Made by a program: the position numbers and the translations under genes. Of a stretch of 51,644 bases of DNA, positions 26,201 through 33,738 are shown in pieces. Each line of letters starts with the position of its first letter. Position 1 is the first letter of the stretch. Source of the stretch: Alphaproteobacteria bacterium (GTDB lineage Bacteria; Pseudomonadota; Alphaproteobacteria; Micropepsales; Micropepsaceae); NCBI GenBank assembly GCA_019241645.1, contig JAFAWQ010000031.1, positions 1 through 51,644 on the forward strand, written 5' to 3'. The notes under the pieces were generated by a model. That model was not told the DNA's origin. It worked only from the letters and a program-made list of their open reading frames with translations, and did not search any database.

Positions 26201-26433
26201 CGGTCTGGTTCAACAAGACCCAATGCTTCAAGCCGGTGCCGCAGGAGGTGTGGGAATTCCACATCGGAGGCTATCCGGTTCTGGAGAAGTATCTCAAATC
26301 CCGCAAAGGCCGCGAACTTTCGCTCGCCGAAATCGAGCATTTGCGCGACATCGCCCGCTCACTCTCCTTCACCGTCGCCCAAATGGCGAAGATCGATGCC
26401 GAGTATCGAAGTGCATTTCCGGATCAAAAATAG
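23257..26433 (+). CDS. single-chain Type ISP-like restriction-modification enzyme
   Basis: 1058 residues. The N-terminal nuclease domain has a PD-(D/E)xK core: D80 in GAPDFKI, then E94 and K96 in GYVETKA. An adenine-N6 methyltransferase core follows: motif I LDFACGTGTFL (about 404-414) and motif IV NPPY (526-529, VITGNPPYSYQS). The C-terminal 350 residues resemble the Type ISP specificity region, ending in KVAYRPMDIRYTYF- and DFPRIPFPS-type motifs. The helicase motor found between nuclease and methylase in full Type ISP enzymes (about 1500-1600 residues) is absent, so this is closer to Type IIG/IIL organisation. No separate methylase or specificity gene is nearby. A run of nine A at 25126-25134 encodes Lys-Lys-Lys. 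Confidence 0.9.
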   Translation: MLTLHQRREIGDVLSSSRIIRQEAFGAYLQALKEWQRSEKTEHTDRAAIERLLKAFAEEAEGQPKVQHEPKRIAGKGAPDFKITRAGMIVGYVETKALGENLEKVLKSDQITKYKTLRRPIVLTDYCEFILLNESGAPKRAVLCSADDLENRKFTPREDRVEAVAKLLEGFFSTAPEGIDNSQRLALALARRAHVLRDGLTEELVRQQRDNSGEKLLGLYDVFRTQVFHALKTSEFADAFAQMLVYGIFLAKLNAKPNEKITLQNAKANVPGPFRLIRELVSFLDELEKDQYVEIRWVIAEVLLIVNELDIGRIHQDLSFRGRKALNRNIRARDEEEHRLFERDPFIYFYEDFLRAYDKATSKSRGVYYTPPPVVNFIVRAVDDILKTSFGIDEGLANSKVTVLDFACGTGTFLLEVFERIFDNIGGPDKAKAKKVVAEHILQHLYGFEYLLAPYTIAHLKLSQYLHDKGHPLEGNERLQVFLTNTLEPVTVDPDQAKLWPVPALATEIREADAVKKKQILVITGNPPYSYQSQNVGTWITTEIDAYRLVDGKRMKERVTQGLLDDYVKFIRFAQTKMDAVEEGVVGIITNHSWLDNPTFRGMRQSLMRSFEQIYVLDLHGNAKKKERAPDGGKDENVFDIEQGVAISLFVKKSGLERGVWRGDVFGKRLRKYKLCAETVANEIEWTSIDPAPSFYLFVPQNKAIKAVYEREKSLRDLFAVGGSGMMTNRDNLTIHFTEQEAWGTVQEFASASESEARRKFRLTKEARDWTVSRAQKDLRDSGPNKEGVVKVAYRPMDIRYTYFTGRARGFIGWPVEQIWRNMLRSNVALSVSRMTKGESFAHALATDRMPEKISLSSKTSNNAFVFPLYVNGNAENYSPDFRAFLDARYEHRYRPEQILGFIYAVLHAPTYRQRYAEFLRIDFPRIPFPSAKRDFDALSNLGWELVQAHLLKTLPPLKLAELDGKGSDMVEAVRYSPQEQAVWFNKTQCFKPVPQEVWEFHIGGYPVLEKYLKSRKGRELSLAEIEHLRDIARSLSFTVAQMAKIDAEYRSAFPDQK

Positions 26434-26547
26434 TTGTCATGGTCTGCGAAGGCGGACCACCCAGTAAGGGCGCGTCCGCGCGCTCGTGAGTCATCGAAGC
26501 GCAGACGCGCTTCGGCTGGGTGGCCCGGTCAGGCCGGGCCATGACAA
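26434..26547. repeat. REP/BIME-like inverted repeat
   Basis: The outer arms TTGTCATGG (26434-26442) and CCATGACAA (26539-26547) are perfect complements, with inner arms CCACCCAG (26457-26464) and CTGGGTGG (26516-26523), also perfect. A third hairpin, CGAAGCGC/GCGCTTCG (26495-26514), sits between. The element starts right after the stop codon of the restriction enzyme. This kind of palindromic extragenic element is common in alphaproteobacterial genomes and may stabilise or end the transcript. Confidence 0.75.
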
Positions 26548-26649
26548 TGTTGTGGATCGATAGGCTCTGGATAACTCGGCGTCACTGCTCGCCCGGGTGG
26601 CGTGCTTCCGGCAAAATTGGAGGGAAGAAGGTGATTCGCGGGAAGACGC

Positions 26650-26922
26650 GTGGGACTGGCGCAGCAGCACAATCTGTTTGCAGAAGAGGAGCTGCGGCCT
26701 GCGCGCTACGTGCCCAATCCGCAGCACGTCCGCAACAGCCTCAAGAGTCTGCTGACAGAGATGCGCGCAGCGGAGCGCTGGCCGTGGCAAGGCGCTGTGC
26801 TGGAACTCTATCGCGATATCGTGCCGCCGCAGCTCTATGCCGAGCTGCCCGATGCCGAAGAAGCCGCGCGCTGGCGCAGGGATATTGAAGCCGAAGTTGT
26901 GCGGCTCGACGCGGCGCGGTAG
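26650..26922 (+). CDS. small conserved hypothetical protein
   Basis: 90 residues from a GTG. The sequence is soluble and helical, beginning MGLAQQHNLFAEEEL, with the central block YVPNPQHVRNSLKSLLTEMRAAERWPW and an acidic/Arg-rich C-terminus. I know similar short proteins in alphaproteobacteria with the same NLFAEE...PW pattern, but no function. It follows the REP-like element, so it is probably not in the transcript of the restriction gene. The upstream GGAAG is a weak ribosome site. Confidence 0.65.
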   Translation: MGLAQQHNLFAEEELRPARYVPNPQHVRNSLKSLLTEMRAAERWPWQGAVLELYRDIVPPQLYAELPDAEEAARWRRDIEAEVVRLDAAR

Positions 26923-27082
26923 CCGCCGCCAGGCTGGTCCCGTCCGCCGAATTCAGGTGCTTGGCTTTCGCCAGCCAAATCTGGCGACTCCTTTCTCCCG
27001 GCAACGAAACGGCTGAGATCGGCCCGGGAACCCGGAGCGGCATTTGGCGTTTTTGTTCGCGTGACGGGATTGCGGGACGGGG

Positions 27083-27889
27083 ATGAAACCCAAAAAATCT
27101 CTGATGCTGGCTCTGGCTTTCTCGGCGCTGTGCGCCGCGCAGGCCCAGGCGGATCCCGCGCTTCAGCAGATCGCGTGGAACAACACCGCGCGCCACGGCA
27201 GCGTTAACGATGCCGCGGTGGCTTCCATCGATCCGGCGCAGCGCATTGCACCCTCCATCGAGCAGCGGCTTCGCGACAACCTCAGCGCGGACGCGCTGGA
27301 GAATTTCGGACTGTTCATCTATGTGAGCAAGGCCGCTTCCGGTCCCTGGGCGCAGCGCATGCTGGTTTTCCAGAACATCGGCGGCGAGCTGCTTCCGCTC
27401 TACAATTGGCCCGTGTCGACGGGCCGCGAAACGATCGAGCAAAACGCGCGCGGCGTCGAGATGGCGACCGCCACTCCGGCAGGCGCCTATCAACTCGATC
27501 CGAAGCGGTTCTACGAAGAACACCGCTCCACCCAATGGAACGAGCCGATGCCGTTCGCCATGTTCTTCAACTGGAAGAACCATGGCGTTCAGACCGGTTT
27601 GGCGATTCATGCCGCCTCGGATGCGGAAGTGGATCGGCTTGGCAGCCGCGCCAGCGCTGGATGCGTCAGGCTCTCGCCCGAAAACGCGCAGACGCTCTTC
27701 ACACTGATCCGGGACAATTACAAAGGCATGGCGCCGAAATTCGGCTTCGACAAATATTCCGGCACGATCATGAACAATGGCCTGATCGAACACGACGCCA
27801 GCGGAAACGTTAAAATGGCGCCGGGCTATCGCGTGCTGGTCTACATCGACGAATACGGCGGGGAGAGTCTGGAAGCCAGGGCGTACTAG
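27083..27889 (+). CDS. periplasmic L,D-transpeptidase (YkuD domain)
   Basis: 268 residues with a signal peptide ending near AQA. The YkuD catalytic signature is present: H176 in GLAIHAASD and the nucleophile C194 in RASAGCVRLSPENA. Family members attach lipoprotein or cross-link peptidoglycan 3-3 between meso-DAP residues. The helix-rich region at residues 30-75 precedes the catalytic domain and there is no LysM module. The C-terminus after the catalytic Cys is about 70 residues long and contains MAPGYRVLVYIDEYG. The gene stands alone. Confidence 0.92.
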   Translation: MKPKKSLMLALAFSALCAAQAQADPALQQIAWNNTARHGSVNDAAVASIDPAQRIAPSIEQRLRDNLSADALENFGLFIYVSKAASGPWAQRMLVFQNIGGELLPLYNWPVSTGRETIEQNARGVEMATATPAGAYQLDPKRFYEEHRSTQWNEPMPFAMFFNWKNHGVQTGLAIHAASDAEVDRLGSRASAGCVRLSPENAQTLFTLIRDNYKGMAPKFGFDKYSGTIMNNGLIEHDASGNVKMAPGYRVLVYIDEYGGESLEARAY

Positions 27890-28074
27890 GAGCCCGCCGG
27901 CAGCGCCTTACATGATACCCTGCTTCGGCAAGATCCGCCTGGTTTCGATCCATTGCATTTGAAGCGTTTGCCGTCCATCCGTTGCGGCGGGCGGAGCGAT
28001 CCCTCATATTTCTCCCCGATGGCATTGCTTCGCGGCGGCGCTTGATTCGCGCGGAGCGGCAGGAGGTCAGGCGT

Positions 28075-28410
28075 ATGAGTGGCGAAGAGATCAGGCCCAT
28101 CATCGAGCGGCTTGGGAATATCGTGGGCGCGGATTCCGGCCTCGGGGGCACGCTGAAACTGGATTTCGGCGCCGCCGGCAGCGTTTTCATCGACGGCAAA
28201 TCCAGCCCCAACATCGTGTGCGACGGCGAAGGCAAAAGCGCCGACTGCACGATCGCCGTCAGTCTGGAAAACTTCCGCCGAATCTCCACCCGCGAGCTCG
28301 ACCCGATGAGCGCCTTCCTCACCGGCAAGATCCGCGTGGCCGGCGATATGGGGCTCGCCATGCGTCTTGGTCCCATCTGGCAGAACGCGCGCGCCAGCGG
28401 CCGCGCCTGA
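28075..28410 (+). CDS. SCP2 sterol-binding-like domain protein
   Basis: 111 residues, one SCP2 fold: GTLKLDFGAAGSVFIDG, then ADCTIAVSLENFRRI and the lipid-tunnel segment SAFLTGKIRVAGDMGLAMRL. Such stand-alone domains bind acyl or sterol-like lipids in the cytosol. AGGAGG sits eight bases before the ATG. It is followed, with an almost touching or overlapping start, by a lysophospholipase-like hydrolase, so the pair may handle the same lipid pool. Confidence 0.9.
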   Translation: MSGEEIRPIIERLGNIVGADSGLGGTLKLDFGAAGSVFIDGKSSPNIVCDGEGKSADCTIAVSLENFRRISTRELDPMSAFLTGKIRVAGDMGLAMRLGPIWQNARASGRA

Positions 28411-28411
28411 G

Positions 28412-29338
28412 TTGCGCGCGCTCGCGCCGGAGGATGTCCAGCCCCGCTTCGCGTATGGGCGGGACGGCAAATTCCTGCGCATCGCCACGCTCGAGGCAGC
28501 GCCCGGACTGACGCCGCGCGGCGTCTGCGTGCTGCTGAACGGCGCAACCGAATTCATCGAGAAATACATCGAGGTGATCGGCGAGCTGCTGGCCCGCGGC
28601 TATCATGTCGCCACCATGGACTGGCGCGGCCAGGGCGGATCCTTCCGCGCGCTGCGCGAGCCGTTGAAACAGCACATCGGCGATTTCCGCCAATACGATT
28701 CCGATCTGCGGGTTTTTCTGGACAAGGTGGTGCACAATCTCACGCCCCGTCCGCCGTTCGTCCTCGCTCACTCGATGGGCGCGCATATTCTGCTGCGCGC
28801 GCTGCACGAGCATCCCAAGCAATTTTCGGCCGCCGTGCTTCTGGCGCCAATGCTGCGGATACAGACGCGCGGTTACTCGCCCCGCATGGCGCGCCTGCTG
28901 ACGCTCGCGCACAATTTTATCGGCGGCGAGACGCACTGGGTGCGCGATGTCATGCGCGATCCGCTGCAGGCCACTTTCGACAGGCAGCTCTGCACCTCGG
29001 ATCCGCAACGCTTCCAGCGCACGCAGGCCATGCTGCGCGAACATCCAAACCTGCGCGTCGCCGGTCCCACCTGGGGCTGGCTTGAAGCGGCGTACCGCTC
29101 GATGGAGACGGTGAACGCGCCCGGTTACGCGGAAGCCATCACCACGCCGGTGTTGGCGATAGGCGCGGGACGGGACCGCATCGTGGATACCGCCGCCATT
29201 CGCGATTTCGCGCGCCGCTTGCCCGATGGGCGCTATGAAGAGATTGCCGAGTCAGAGCACGAAATCCTCATGGAAAACGATGCCATTCGCGCGAAATTCT
29301 GGGCGATGTTCGATACTTTTGCGCTGCAGCACCTGTAA
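28412..29338 (+). CDS. alpha/beta hydrolase, lysophospholipase L2 / monoacylglycerol lipase type
   Basis: About 308 residues from a TTG at 28412 just after the SCP2 stop; an upstream TTG at 28367 inside that gene is also possible. The motifs are HGXX-like VLLNGATEFIEKY, the Asp-Trp-Arg-Gly-Gln-Gly segment of lysophospholipases (MDWRGQGGS), the nucleophile S121 in LAHSMGAHI, an acid in GAGRDRIVD and His in ESEHEILMEN. It should hydrolyse lysophospholipids or monoacylglycerols. No signal peptide, so cytosolic or membrane-associated. Close linkage to SCP2 suggests lipid recycling. Confidence 0.88.
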   Translation: MRALAPEDVQPRFAYGRDGKFLRIATLEAAPGLTPRGVCVLLNGATEFIEKYIEVIGELLARGYHVATMDWRGQGGSFRALREPLKQHIGDFRQYDSDLRVFLDKVVHNLTPRPPFVLAHSMGAHILLRALHEHPKQFSAAVLLAPMLRIQTRGYSPRMARLLTLAHNFIGGETHWVRDVMRDPLQATFDRQLCTSDPQRFQRTQAMLREHPNLRVAGPTWGWLEAAYRSMETVNAPGYAEAITTPVLAIGAGRDRIVDTAAIRDFARRLPDGRYEEIAESEHEILMENDAIRAKFWAMFDTFALQHL

Positions 29339-29501
29339 CGAAGGACTTAAACCTCTGTAATAATGTTGCTCTTGTGCCACGCATGGGCTGAACTTCGCAC
29401 TTGCAGCATGGACAAGGGAACGTCCGCACCTACATCGCGTATTCTAGGCGGCCTTGGCGGGAGGGTGGGCCATGTGAGGCGTATTCATAAGGAGATCCAC
29501 G

Positions 29502-30152
29502 ATGCGTTCCCATTCCATAATTGCCGGCGGATTTGCCGCGGCCCTTCTCCTCTCTGTAGCTCCAGTTTCTGCGCAGCCGGTTATCGGCGGTCCGTTTTCC
29601 GGCCTCTATCTGGGCGGCAATGCCGGCGTCGCCTTCGATCCCAACCATCTGAGCTTTACCGACAGGACCGGGGCCGGCGCCCTGTCTTTCGACTCGCGAG
29701 ACAATAACGACCGCTTCGTGGGCGGCGCGCATCTCGGATACAACTGGCAGCCCGGCGGCATTCTGTTCGGCGTCGAAGGCGACAGCGACTTTGGCAAGGA
29801 CATCGATTATCTGGCGAGCCTGCGCGGTCGCGTCGGCATCACCACGGGACCGTTCCTGATCTACGGCACCGGTGGCGCCGCCTGGGAAGGCTCGCACGAG
29901 CATTTCAATGTCAGTTCGGCTGCGGGCAACGCGAGCTTCGACCGCAATATCAAGAAGACCGGCTGGGTGGCCGGCGGCGGCGTGGAAGCCTTTGTCATGC
30001 CGGCCGTAAGCGTCGGCGCGGAAGGACTTTACTATCACTTCGGCGAGGACACGGCGAACCTCGCAACTCCCGTGCCCGAGAACTTTTCTGTCAAGGACGA
30101 CCGCAATTTCCCGTTGGTGCGCGCGCGTCTGACCTACCACTTCGGCTTCTGA
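29502..30152 (+). CDS. outer-membrane beta-barrel protein
   Basis: 216 residues. A signal peptide ends near VSAQ. It begins with FSGLYLGGNAGVAF, then alternating strands, and ends with LVRARLTYHFGF, the terminal Phe expected for BAM-inserted barrels. This matches the small eight-stranded OmpA/Omp25-like porin family of alphaproteobacteria. AAGGAG precedes the ATG and a strong terminator follows, consistent with high single-gene expression. The specific role (stability, adhesion or small-molecule passage) is unknown. Confidence 0.9.
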   Translation: MRSHSIIAGGFAAALLLSVAPVSAQPVIGGPFSGLYLGGNAGVAFDPNHLSFTDRTGAGALSFDSRDNNDRFVGGAHLGYNWQPGGILFGVEGDSDFGKDIDYLASLRGRVGITTGPFLIYGTGGAAWEGSHEHFNVSSAAGNASFDRNIKKTGWVAGGGVEAFVMPAVSVGAEGLYYHFGEDTANLATPVPENFSVKDDRNFPLVRARLTYHFGF

Positions 30153-30170
30153 TCCCCTCGAAAATGTGCC

Positions 30171-30210
30171 AACAGCCGGCCTGCGCAAAGCGGGCCGGCT
30201 GTTTCTTTTC
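30171..30210 (+). terminator. terminator after the outer-membrane barrel gene
   Basis: 11-bp stem AACAGCCGGCC (30171-30181 with 30193-30203), with CGC/GCG also able to pair in the loop, followed by TCTTTTC. It separates the barrel gene from ruvC. Confidence 0.85.
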
Positions 30211-30286
30211 ACGGGATCGGCGCACGCCGATTGCAGCGGGAGCCGGGGCAACCGAAACTGGCAAGGATGATTCTGCCGGTGCCTGC

Positions 30287-30850
30287 GTGAGCTTCCGCAT
30301 TCTCGGCCTCGATCCCGGCCTTGCCCGCATGGGCTGGGGCATCATAGATGTGTCCGGCACGCGCCTTACACATGTTGCGCATGGCGTGTTGCGCAGCGAC
30401 GCGAAAGCGGAGTTGCCGCAGCGCCTGCTTTATCTGCATCAAGCCATTGCCGAAGTGATCGAACGTCTGCGGCCGGCGGCGCTCGCCATCGAGCAGGCTT
30501 TCGTGGCGAAGGATGCCTCCGCCGCGCTCAAGCTGGGGCAAGCGCGCGCGGTGGTGCTGCTGGTCGCCGCGCGCAAGGGACTGGCGATTGCCGAATATGC
30601 GCCCAACCACATCAAGAAATCGGTCGTCGGCGCCGGCCATGCGGAGAAGGCGCAGGTGCAGGCGATGATCCGGCATCTGCTGCCAACGGCGCAGGTAGAA
30701 TCGGCGGACGCTGCGGACGCGCTCGCCTGCGCCATTGCGCATGCGCATTTTTCCGGAACGCGCGCGAAAATTCTGGCAGCGTTGGCGGGCGAAATGGACA
30801 CGCGTTTGCCGTCCGGCGGAGCGGGCGGCAAAAAAGTGGCACTCGGATGA
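30287..30850 (+). CDS. ruvC: Holliday junction resolvase RuvC
   Basis: 187 residues from a GTG. The four acidic catalytic residues are all visible: D9 in ILGLDPGL, E69 in LAIEQAF, and D141 and D144 in SADAADALA. RuvC cuts four-way DNA junctions after RuvAB-driven branch migration. It overlaps ruvA by four bases (ATGA). In many proteobacteria yebC precedes ruvC; here yebC is 18 kb away next to purA. Confidence 0.97.
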   Translation: MSFRILGLDPGLARMGWGIIDVSGTRLTHVAHGVLRSDAKAELPQRLLYLHQAIAEVIERLRPAALAIEQAFVAKDASAALKLGQARAVVLLVAARKGLAIAEYAPNHIKKSVVGAGHAEKAQVQAMIRHLLPTAQVESADAADALACAIAHAHFSGTRAKILAALAGEMDTRLPSGGAGGKKVALG

Positions 30851-31455
30851 TCGGCAAGCTTTCCGGCATTGTCGATTCAGTCGCGGAAGATCATGCCGTC
30901 ATTGATGTCGGCGGCGTCGGCTATCTGGTTCACGCGCCGTCTTCCACTCTCGGGAAGCTTGCGGCAGGCGCGGCAGCGTCGCTGATGATCGAAACCAAAG
31001 TGAGCGAGGAGGCCATTCGCCTCTATGGTTTCTCTACGGCGGAGGAACGCGAATGGTTTCGCCTGCTGCAAGGCGTGCAGAATGTCGGCGCGCGCGTGGC
31101 GCTGAACGTGCTTTCGGCTTTATCGGCCCGCGAGCTGGAGCGGGCGGTGGCGCTGGGCGACAAGACGGCGGTGGGCCGCGCGCAAGGCATCGGGCCGAAG
31201 CTTGCGACGCGCATCGTCACCGAATTGAAGGACAAGGCACCGGCCATGATGCTGCGCGGCCATGCCGAGGACGGCGCGGCTGCCATCGCCGTTGCGCCGC
31301 GCGGACCGGAGGCCGACGCCGTCGCGGCGCTGCTCAAGCTCGGTTATTCGCAGACGCAGGCCGCCGAAGCGATCGCCCGCGCCGCGCGAGAGCTGGGCGA
31401 GCACACGCCGCTCGATGCGCTGATCCGCGAAAGCTTGCGCGCCATGGCGCGGTGA
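30847..31455 (+). CDS. ruvA: Holliday junction DNA helicase subunit RuvA
   Basis: 202 residues. The OB-fold N-terminus is MIGKLSGIVDSVAEDHAVID, the helix-hairpin-helix region includes LLQGVQNVGARVALNVLSAL and RAQGIGPKLATRIVTELKD, and the C-terminal domain III (ALLKLGYSQTQAAEAIARAA) binds RuvB. It loads RuvB on the junction. It would normally be followed at once by ruvB; here a toxin-antitoxin pair lies between them. Confidence 0.97.
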   Translation: MIGKLSGIVDSVAEDHAVIDVGGVGYLVHAPSSTLGKLAAGAAASLMIETKVSEEAIRLYGFSTAEEREWFRLLQGVQNVGARVALNVLSALSARELERAVALGDKTAVGRAQGIGPKLATRIVTELKDKAPAMMLRGHAEDGAAAIAVAPRGPEADAVAALLKLGYSQTQAAEAIARAARELGEHTPLDALIRESLRAMAR

Positions 31456-31461
31456 CTTAGA

Positions 31462-31481
31462 CTGACTAGTCAGACTAGTCA
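31462..31481. promoter_or_regulatory. putative operator of the ruv-embedded toxin-antitoxin pair
   Basis: The palindrome CTGACTAGTCAG (31462-31473) is perfect over 12 bases, and GACTAGTCA occurs twice in tandem (31464-31472 and 31473-31481). It lies between the ruvA stop and the antitoxin start, where Phd/YefM antitoxins usually bind to repress their own operon. Confidence 0.65.
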
Positions 31482-31494
31482 GGAGAGATTTGCA

Positions 31495-31740
31495 ATGGAC
31501 AATGGTTGGGCAGTTCAAGATGCCAAGGCGCGCTTCGCAGAGTTCTTGCGCGAGGTGGATGCCGCGCCGCAGATTATCACCTACCGGGGAAAGCCGAAAT
31601 ACGAGGTGCGGCTCATCGAAAATGACGGCGCGAAGAAGGCGCAACCCAAGACGCTTTATGAAATTTGGAAATCGGCGCCGAAGGTACCGGGGTTCAAGCT
31701 GCCGCCGCGCCGTCGTGAGAAGCCGCGAAAAATCTTCTGA
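31495..31740 (+). CDS. Phd/YefM-type antitoxin
   Basis: 81 residues. The N-terminal DNA-binding fold is recognisable from WAVQDAKARFAEFLREV and PQIITYRGKPKYEVRLI, the pattern of the Phd/YefM family. The C-terminal half is Lys/Pro/Arg-rich (KVPGFKLPPRRREKPRKIF) and should wrap the toxin. It binds the cognate PIN toxin and, with it, the upstream operator. GGAGAG precedes the ATG, and the stop overlaps the toxin start by one base (TGATG). Confidence 0.85.
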   Translation: MDNGWAVQDAKARFAEFLREVDAAPQIITYRGKPKYEVRLIENDGAKKAQPKTLYEIWKSAPKVPGFKLPPRRREKPRKIF

Positions 31741-32147
31741 TGTTTCTGCTCGACACCTGCGTCGTTTCAGAGGGCAACCAGACTCGCCCGAACGCAAACG
31801 TCGATGCTTGGCTTGGGGCGCAGGACTCGGCCGTTCTCTTCATCAGCGCGGTCAGCGTTGGAGAAATCCGTTTCGGCATTGAGCGTCTTTCTCCCGGAAA
31901 GAAGCGCCTGGATCTGGAGCGATGGTTCGATGAGATTGTCCTGGTCGGTTTCGCAGGGCGCGTCGTAAGCTTCGATTTGAAGGCATCGCTCTTCTGGGCG
32001 CACCTTCGAGCAACATACCCAAATGGCAAACTGGCCGATGTGCAGCTGGCGGCCACCGCCCTTGCGCATAACCTTACGTTCGTCACGCGAAACGAAAGAG
32101 ATTTTCGTTTCGATGGTCTCGAAGTCGTCAACCCGTGGCGCGCATGA
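31740..32147 (+). CDS. VapC-type PIN-domain ribonuclease toxin
   Basis: 135 residues, a PIN fold. The acidic magnesium site is complete: D5 in [11 protein letters not shown]42 in [10 protein letters not shown]100 in [11 protein letters not shown], and a fourth acidic residue in TRNERDF. Known VapC toxins cleave tRNA or rRNA. The gene sits inside the ruv cluster: its start overlaps the antitoxin stop and its stop overlaps the ruvB start (ATGA), so toxin and RuvB are probably translated in a coupled way. Confidence 0.9.
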   Translation: MFLLDTCVVSEGNQTRPNANVDAWLGAQDSAVLFISAVSVGEIRFGIERLSPGKKRLDLERWFDEIVLVGFAGRVVSFDLKASLFWAHLRATYPNGKLADVQLAATALAHNLTFVTRNERDFRFDGLEVVNPWRA

Positions 32148-33199
32148 TGGCCGCCACTACTACACCCGAACGGCTTGTCGCGCCGGAGAGGGGCGAGGAC
32201 GACACGCTCGAATCCAGCCTGCGGCCGAAGCGGCTGGCGGAATTCGTCGGCCAGCAACAGGCGCGCGAGAATCTTTCCATTTTCATTCAGGCGGCGCGCG
32301 AACGTGGCGAGGCACTGGATCACGTGCTGTTTTCCGGCCCGCCCGGCCTGGGCAAAACCACGCTCGCGCAGATCGTGGCGCGCGAGCTCGGCGTGAACTT
32401 CCGCGCCACTTCCGGTCCTGTACTGGCGCGCGCCGGCGACCTCGCCGCCATCCTCACCAATCTCGAGCCGCGCGATGTGCTGTTCATCGACGAGATCCAT
32501 CGCCTCAATCCCTCGGTGGAGGAAATCCTCTACCCGGCGATGGAGGATTACGAGCTCGATCTCGTCATCGGCGAGGGGCCTTCCGCGCGCTCGGTAAAAA
32601 TCACGCTGGCGCCGTTCACCCTGGTCGGCGCCACCACGCGCTCCGGCCTCATCACCACGCCGTTGCGCGACCGCTTCGGCATTCCGGTGCGGCTGAATTT
32701 TTATTCGGCCGATGAGCTGCTTTCGATCGTGGAGCGCGGCGCGCGGGTGCTGGGGCTCGATCTGATCAGCGACGGCGCCCGGGAGATTGCGTCGCGCGCG
32801 CGGGGCACGCCGCGCATCGCGGGGCGATTGCTGAAGCGCGTGCGCGATTTCGCCAGCGTGGCCAACCGCGGCACTGTGGATGCGCACGTTGCCGATGAAG
32901 CGCTGACGCGGCTGGAAGTGGACAAGCGCGGGCTCGACGCCTTCGACCGGCGCTATCTGAAGCTGGTGGCCGAATCGTTTGGCGGCGGCCCGGTGGGGAT
33001 CGAAACCATTGCCGCGGCGCTGGGCGAAGCGCGCGACGCCATCGAGGAGATCGTGGAGCCGTTCCTGCTGCAGCAGGGCTTCGTTCAGCGCACGCCGCGC
33101 GGGCGCGTGCTCACCGGCGCCGCCTTCGAACATCTCGGCCTCGCCACCCCGCCCCGCGACCCGTCGCAGATTGGATTGTTTGCGGGCGAGGGGGATTAG
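32144..33199 (+). CDS. ruvB: Holliday junction branch-migration ATPase RuvB
   Basis: 351 residues. AAA+ motifs: Walker [10 protein letters not shown], Walker [10 protein letters not shown], sensor VGATTRSGL, and the arginine finger in LRDRFGI. The C-terminal winged helix follows ([14 protein letters not shown]). Its hexamer drives branch migration on RuvA-bound junctions. Possible starts are ATG 32144 or the adjacent ATG 32147; the first overlaps the VapC stop. Because of that overlap ruvB may share both the ruvC promoter and the toxin-antitoxin promoter. Confidence 0.97.
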   Translation: MMAATTTPERLVAPERGEDDTLESSLRPKRLAEFVGQQQARENLSIFIQAARERGEALDHVLFSGPPGLGKTTLAQIVARELGVNFRATSGPVLARAGDLAAILTNLEPRDVLFIDEIHRLNPSVEEILYPAMEDYELDLVIGEGPSARSVKITLAPFTLVGATTRSGLITTPLRDRFGIPVRLNFYSADELLSIVERGARVLGLDLISDGAREIASRARGTPRIAGRLLKRVRDFASVANRGTVDAHVADEALTRLEVDKRGLDAFDRRYLKLVAESFGGGPVGIETIAAALGEARDAIEEIVEPFLLQQGFVQRTPRGRVLTGAAFEHLGLATPPRDPSQIGLFAGEGD

Positions 33200-33213
33200 G
33201 GGCCAACATCGGA

Positions 33214-33453
33214 ATGAACTTCGAGATCGTGGGCGAAATTTCGCAAGCCCAAACGATGGCCACCGGATCAAGTATTCGCGAGATCGCGCGCCTACAGAAG
33301 ATTTATGGTCGCGGCCGCTGGCGCAAGCGCAAGGGGATCGGGCGTGTCCGCTTGGACGATGGCAGTCTTTGCCTTGCTGAAATACACTGGTATGAAGCAA
33401 GCGGTATTGGCCGTAAGGAATTCAAGATCAAAGCGCTGCTCGAAAGCGAATGA
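33214..33453 (+). CDS. small conserved protein, first of a pair
   Basis: 79 residues, basic, with an Arg/Lys/Gly core (SIREIARLQKIYGRGRWRKR) and a C-terminal strand pair ending EIHWYEASGIGRKEFKIKALL. I recall this pattern as a widespread short protein often encoded beside the next gene, but I know no function. It starts 14 bases after ruvB and overlaps the next gene by four bases (ATGA). Size, charge and pairing fit a toxin-antitoxin-like or RNA-binding module; this is only inference. Confidence 0.8.
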   Translation: MNFEIVGEISQAQTMATGSSIREIARLQKIYGRGRWRKRKGIGRVRLDDGSLCLAEIHWYEASGIGRKEFKIKALLESE

Positions 33454-33686
33454 GCATGAACCGGACTTCGGCAAGGCAATTGGTGATCTGCATCGAAAAC
33501 GACGGCTACGCCGCCTCCCTCGAAAAGCGAAAAATCTATGTGGCCTTGTGCGACCAGGCGGCGGCAAAACACGGCCTATTGCGCGTCATCGATGAATCCG
33601 GTGAGGACTACCTTTACCCGAAGAGCTTTTTCCGGCCGATCGAATTGCCTCAAACCATCAAGCGCGCGGTGCTCGCGGCCGCATAG
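33450..33686 (+). CDS. small conserved protein, second of a pair
   Basis: 78 residues. Central motif LVICIENDGYAASLEKRKIYV, then AAAKHGLLRVIDESGEDYLY and a C-terminal FFRPIELPQTIKRAV, likely a small SH3-like beta barrel. Proteins with VIDESGEDYLYP are common in many phyla and often next to a partner like the preceding gene. Function is unknown to me. The four-base overlap with its partner implies coupled translation and a fixed ratio. Confidence 0.82.
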   Translation: MSMNRTSARQLVICIENDGYAASLEKRKIYVALCDQAAAKHGLLRVIDESGEDYLYPKSFFRPIELPQTIKRAVLAAA

Positions 33687-33738
33687 GCGCATGCGAGATG
33701 TTGAAAAGTGCGGTCGAGGGCGATCTGTTCCCCCACTC

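Noticed and set aside
31462..31481. CRISPR-like or att-site direct repeats
   Set aside because: Only two 9-base copies adjoining each other and placed exactly before a toxin-antitoxin pair; an operator is the simpler reading.
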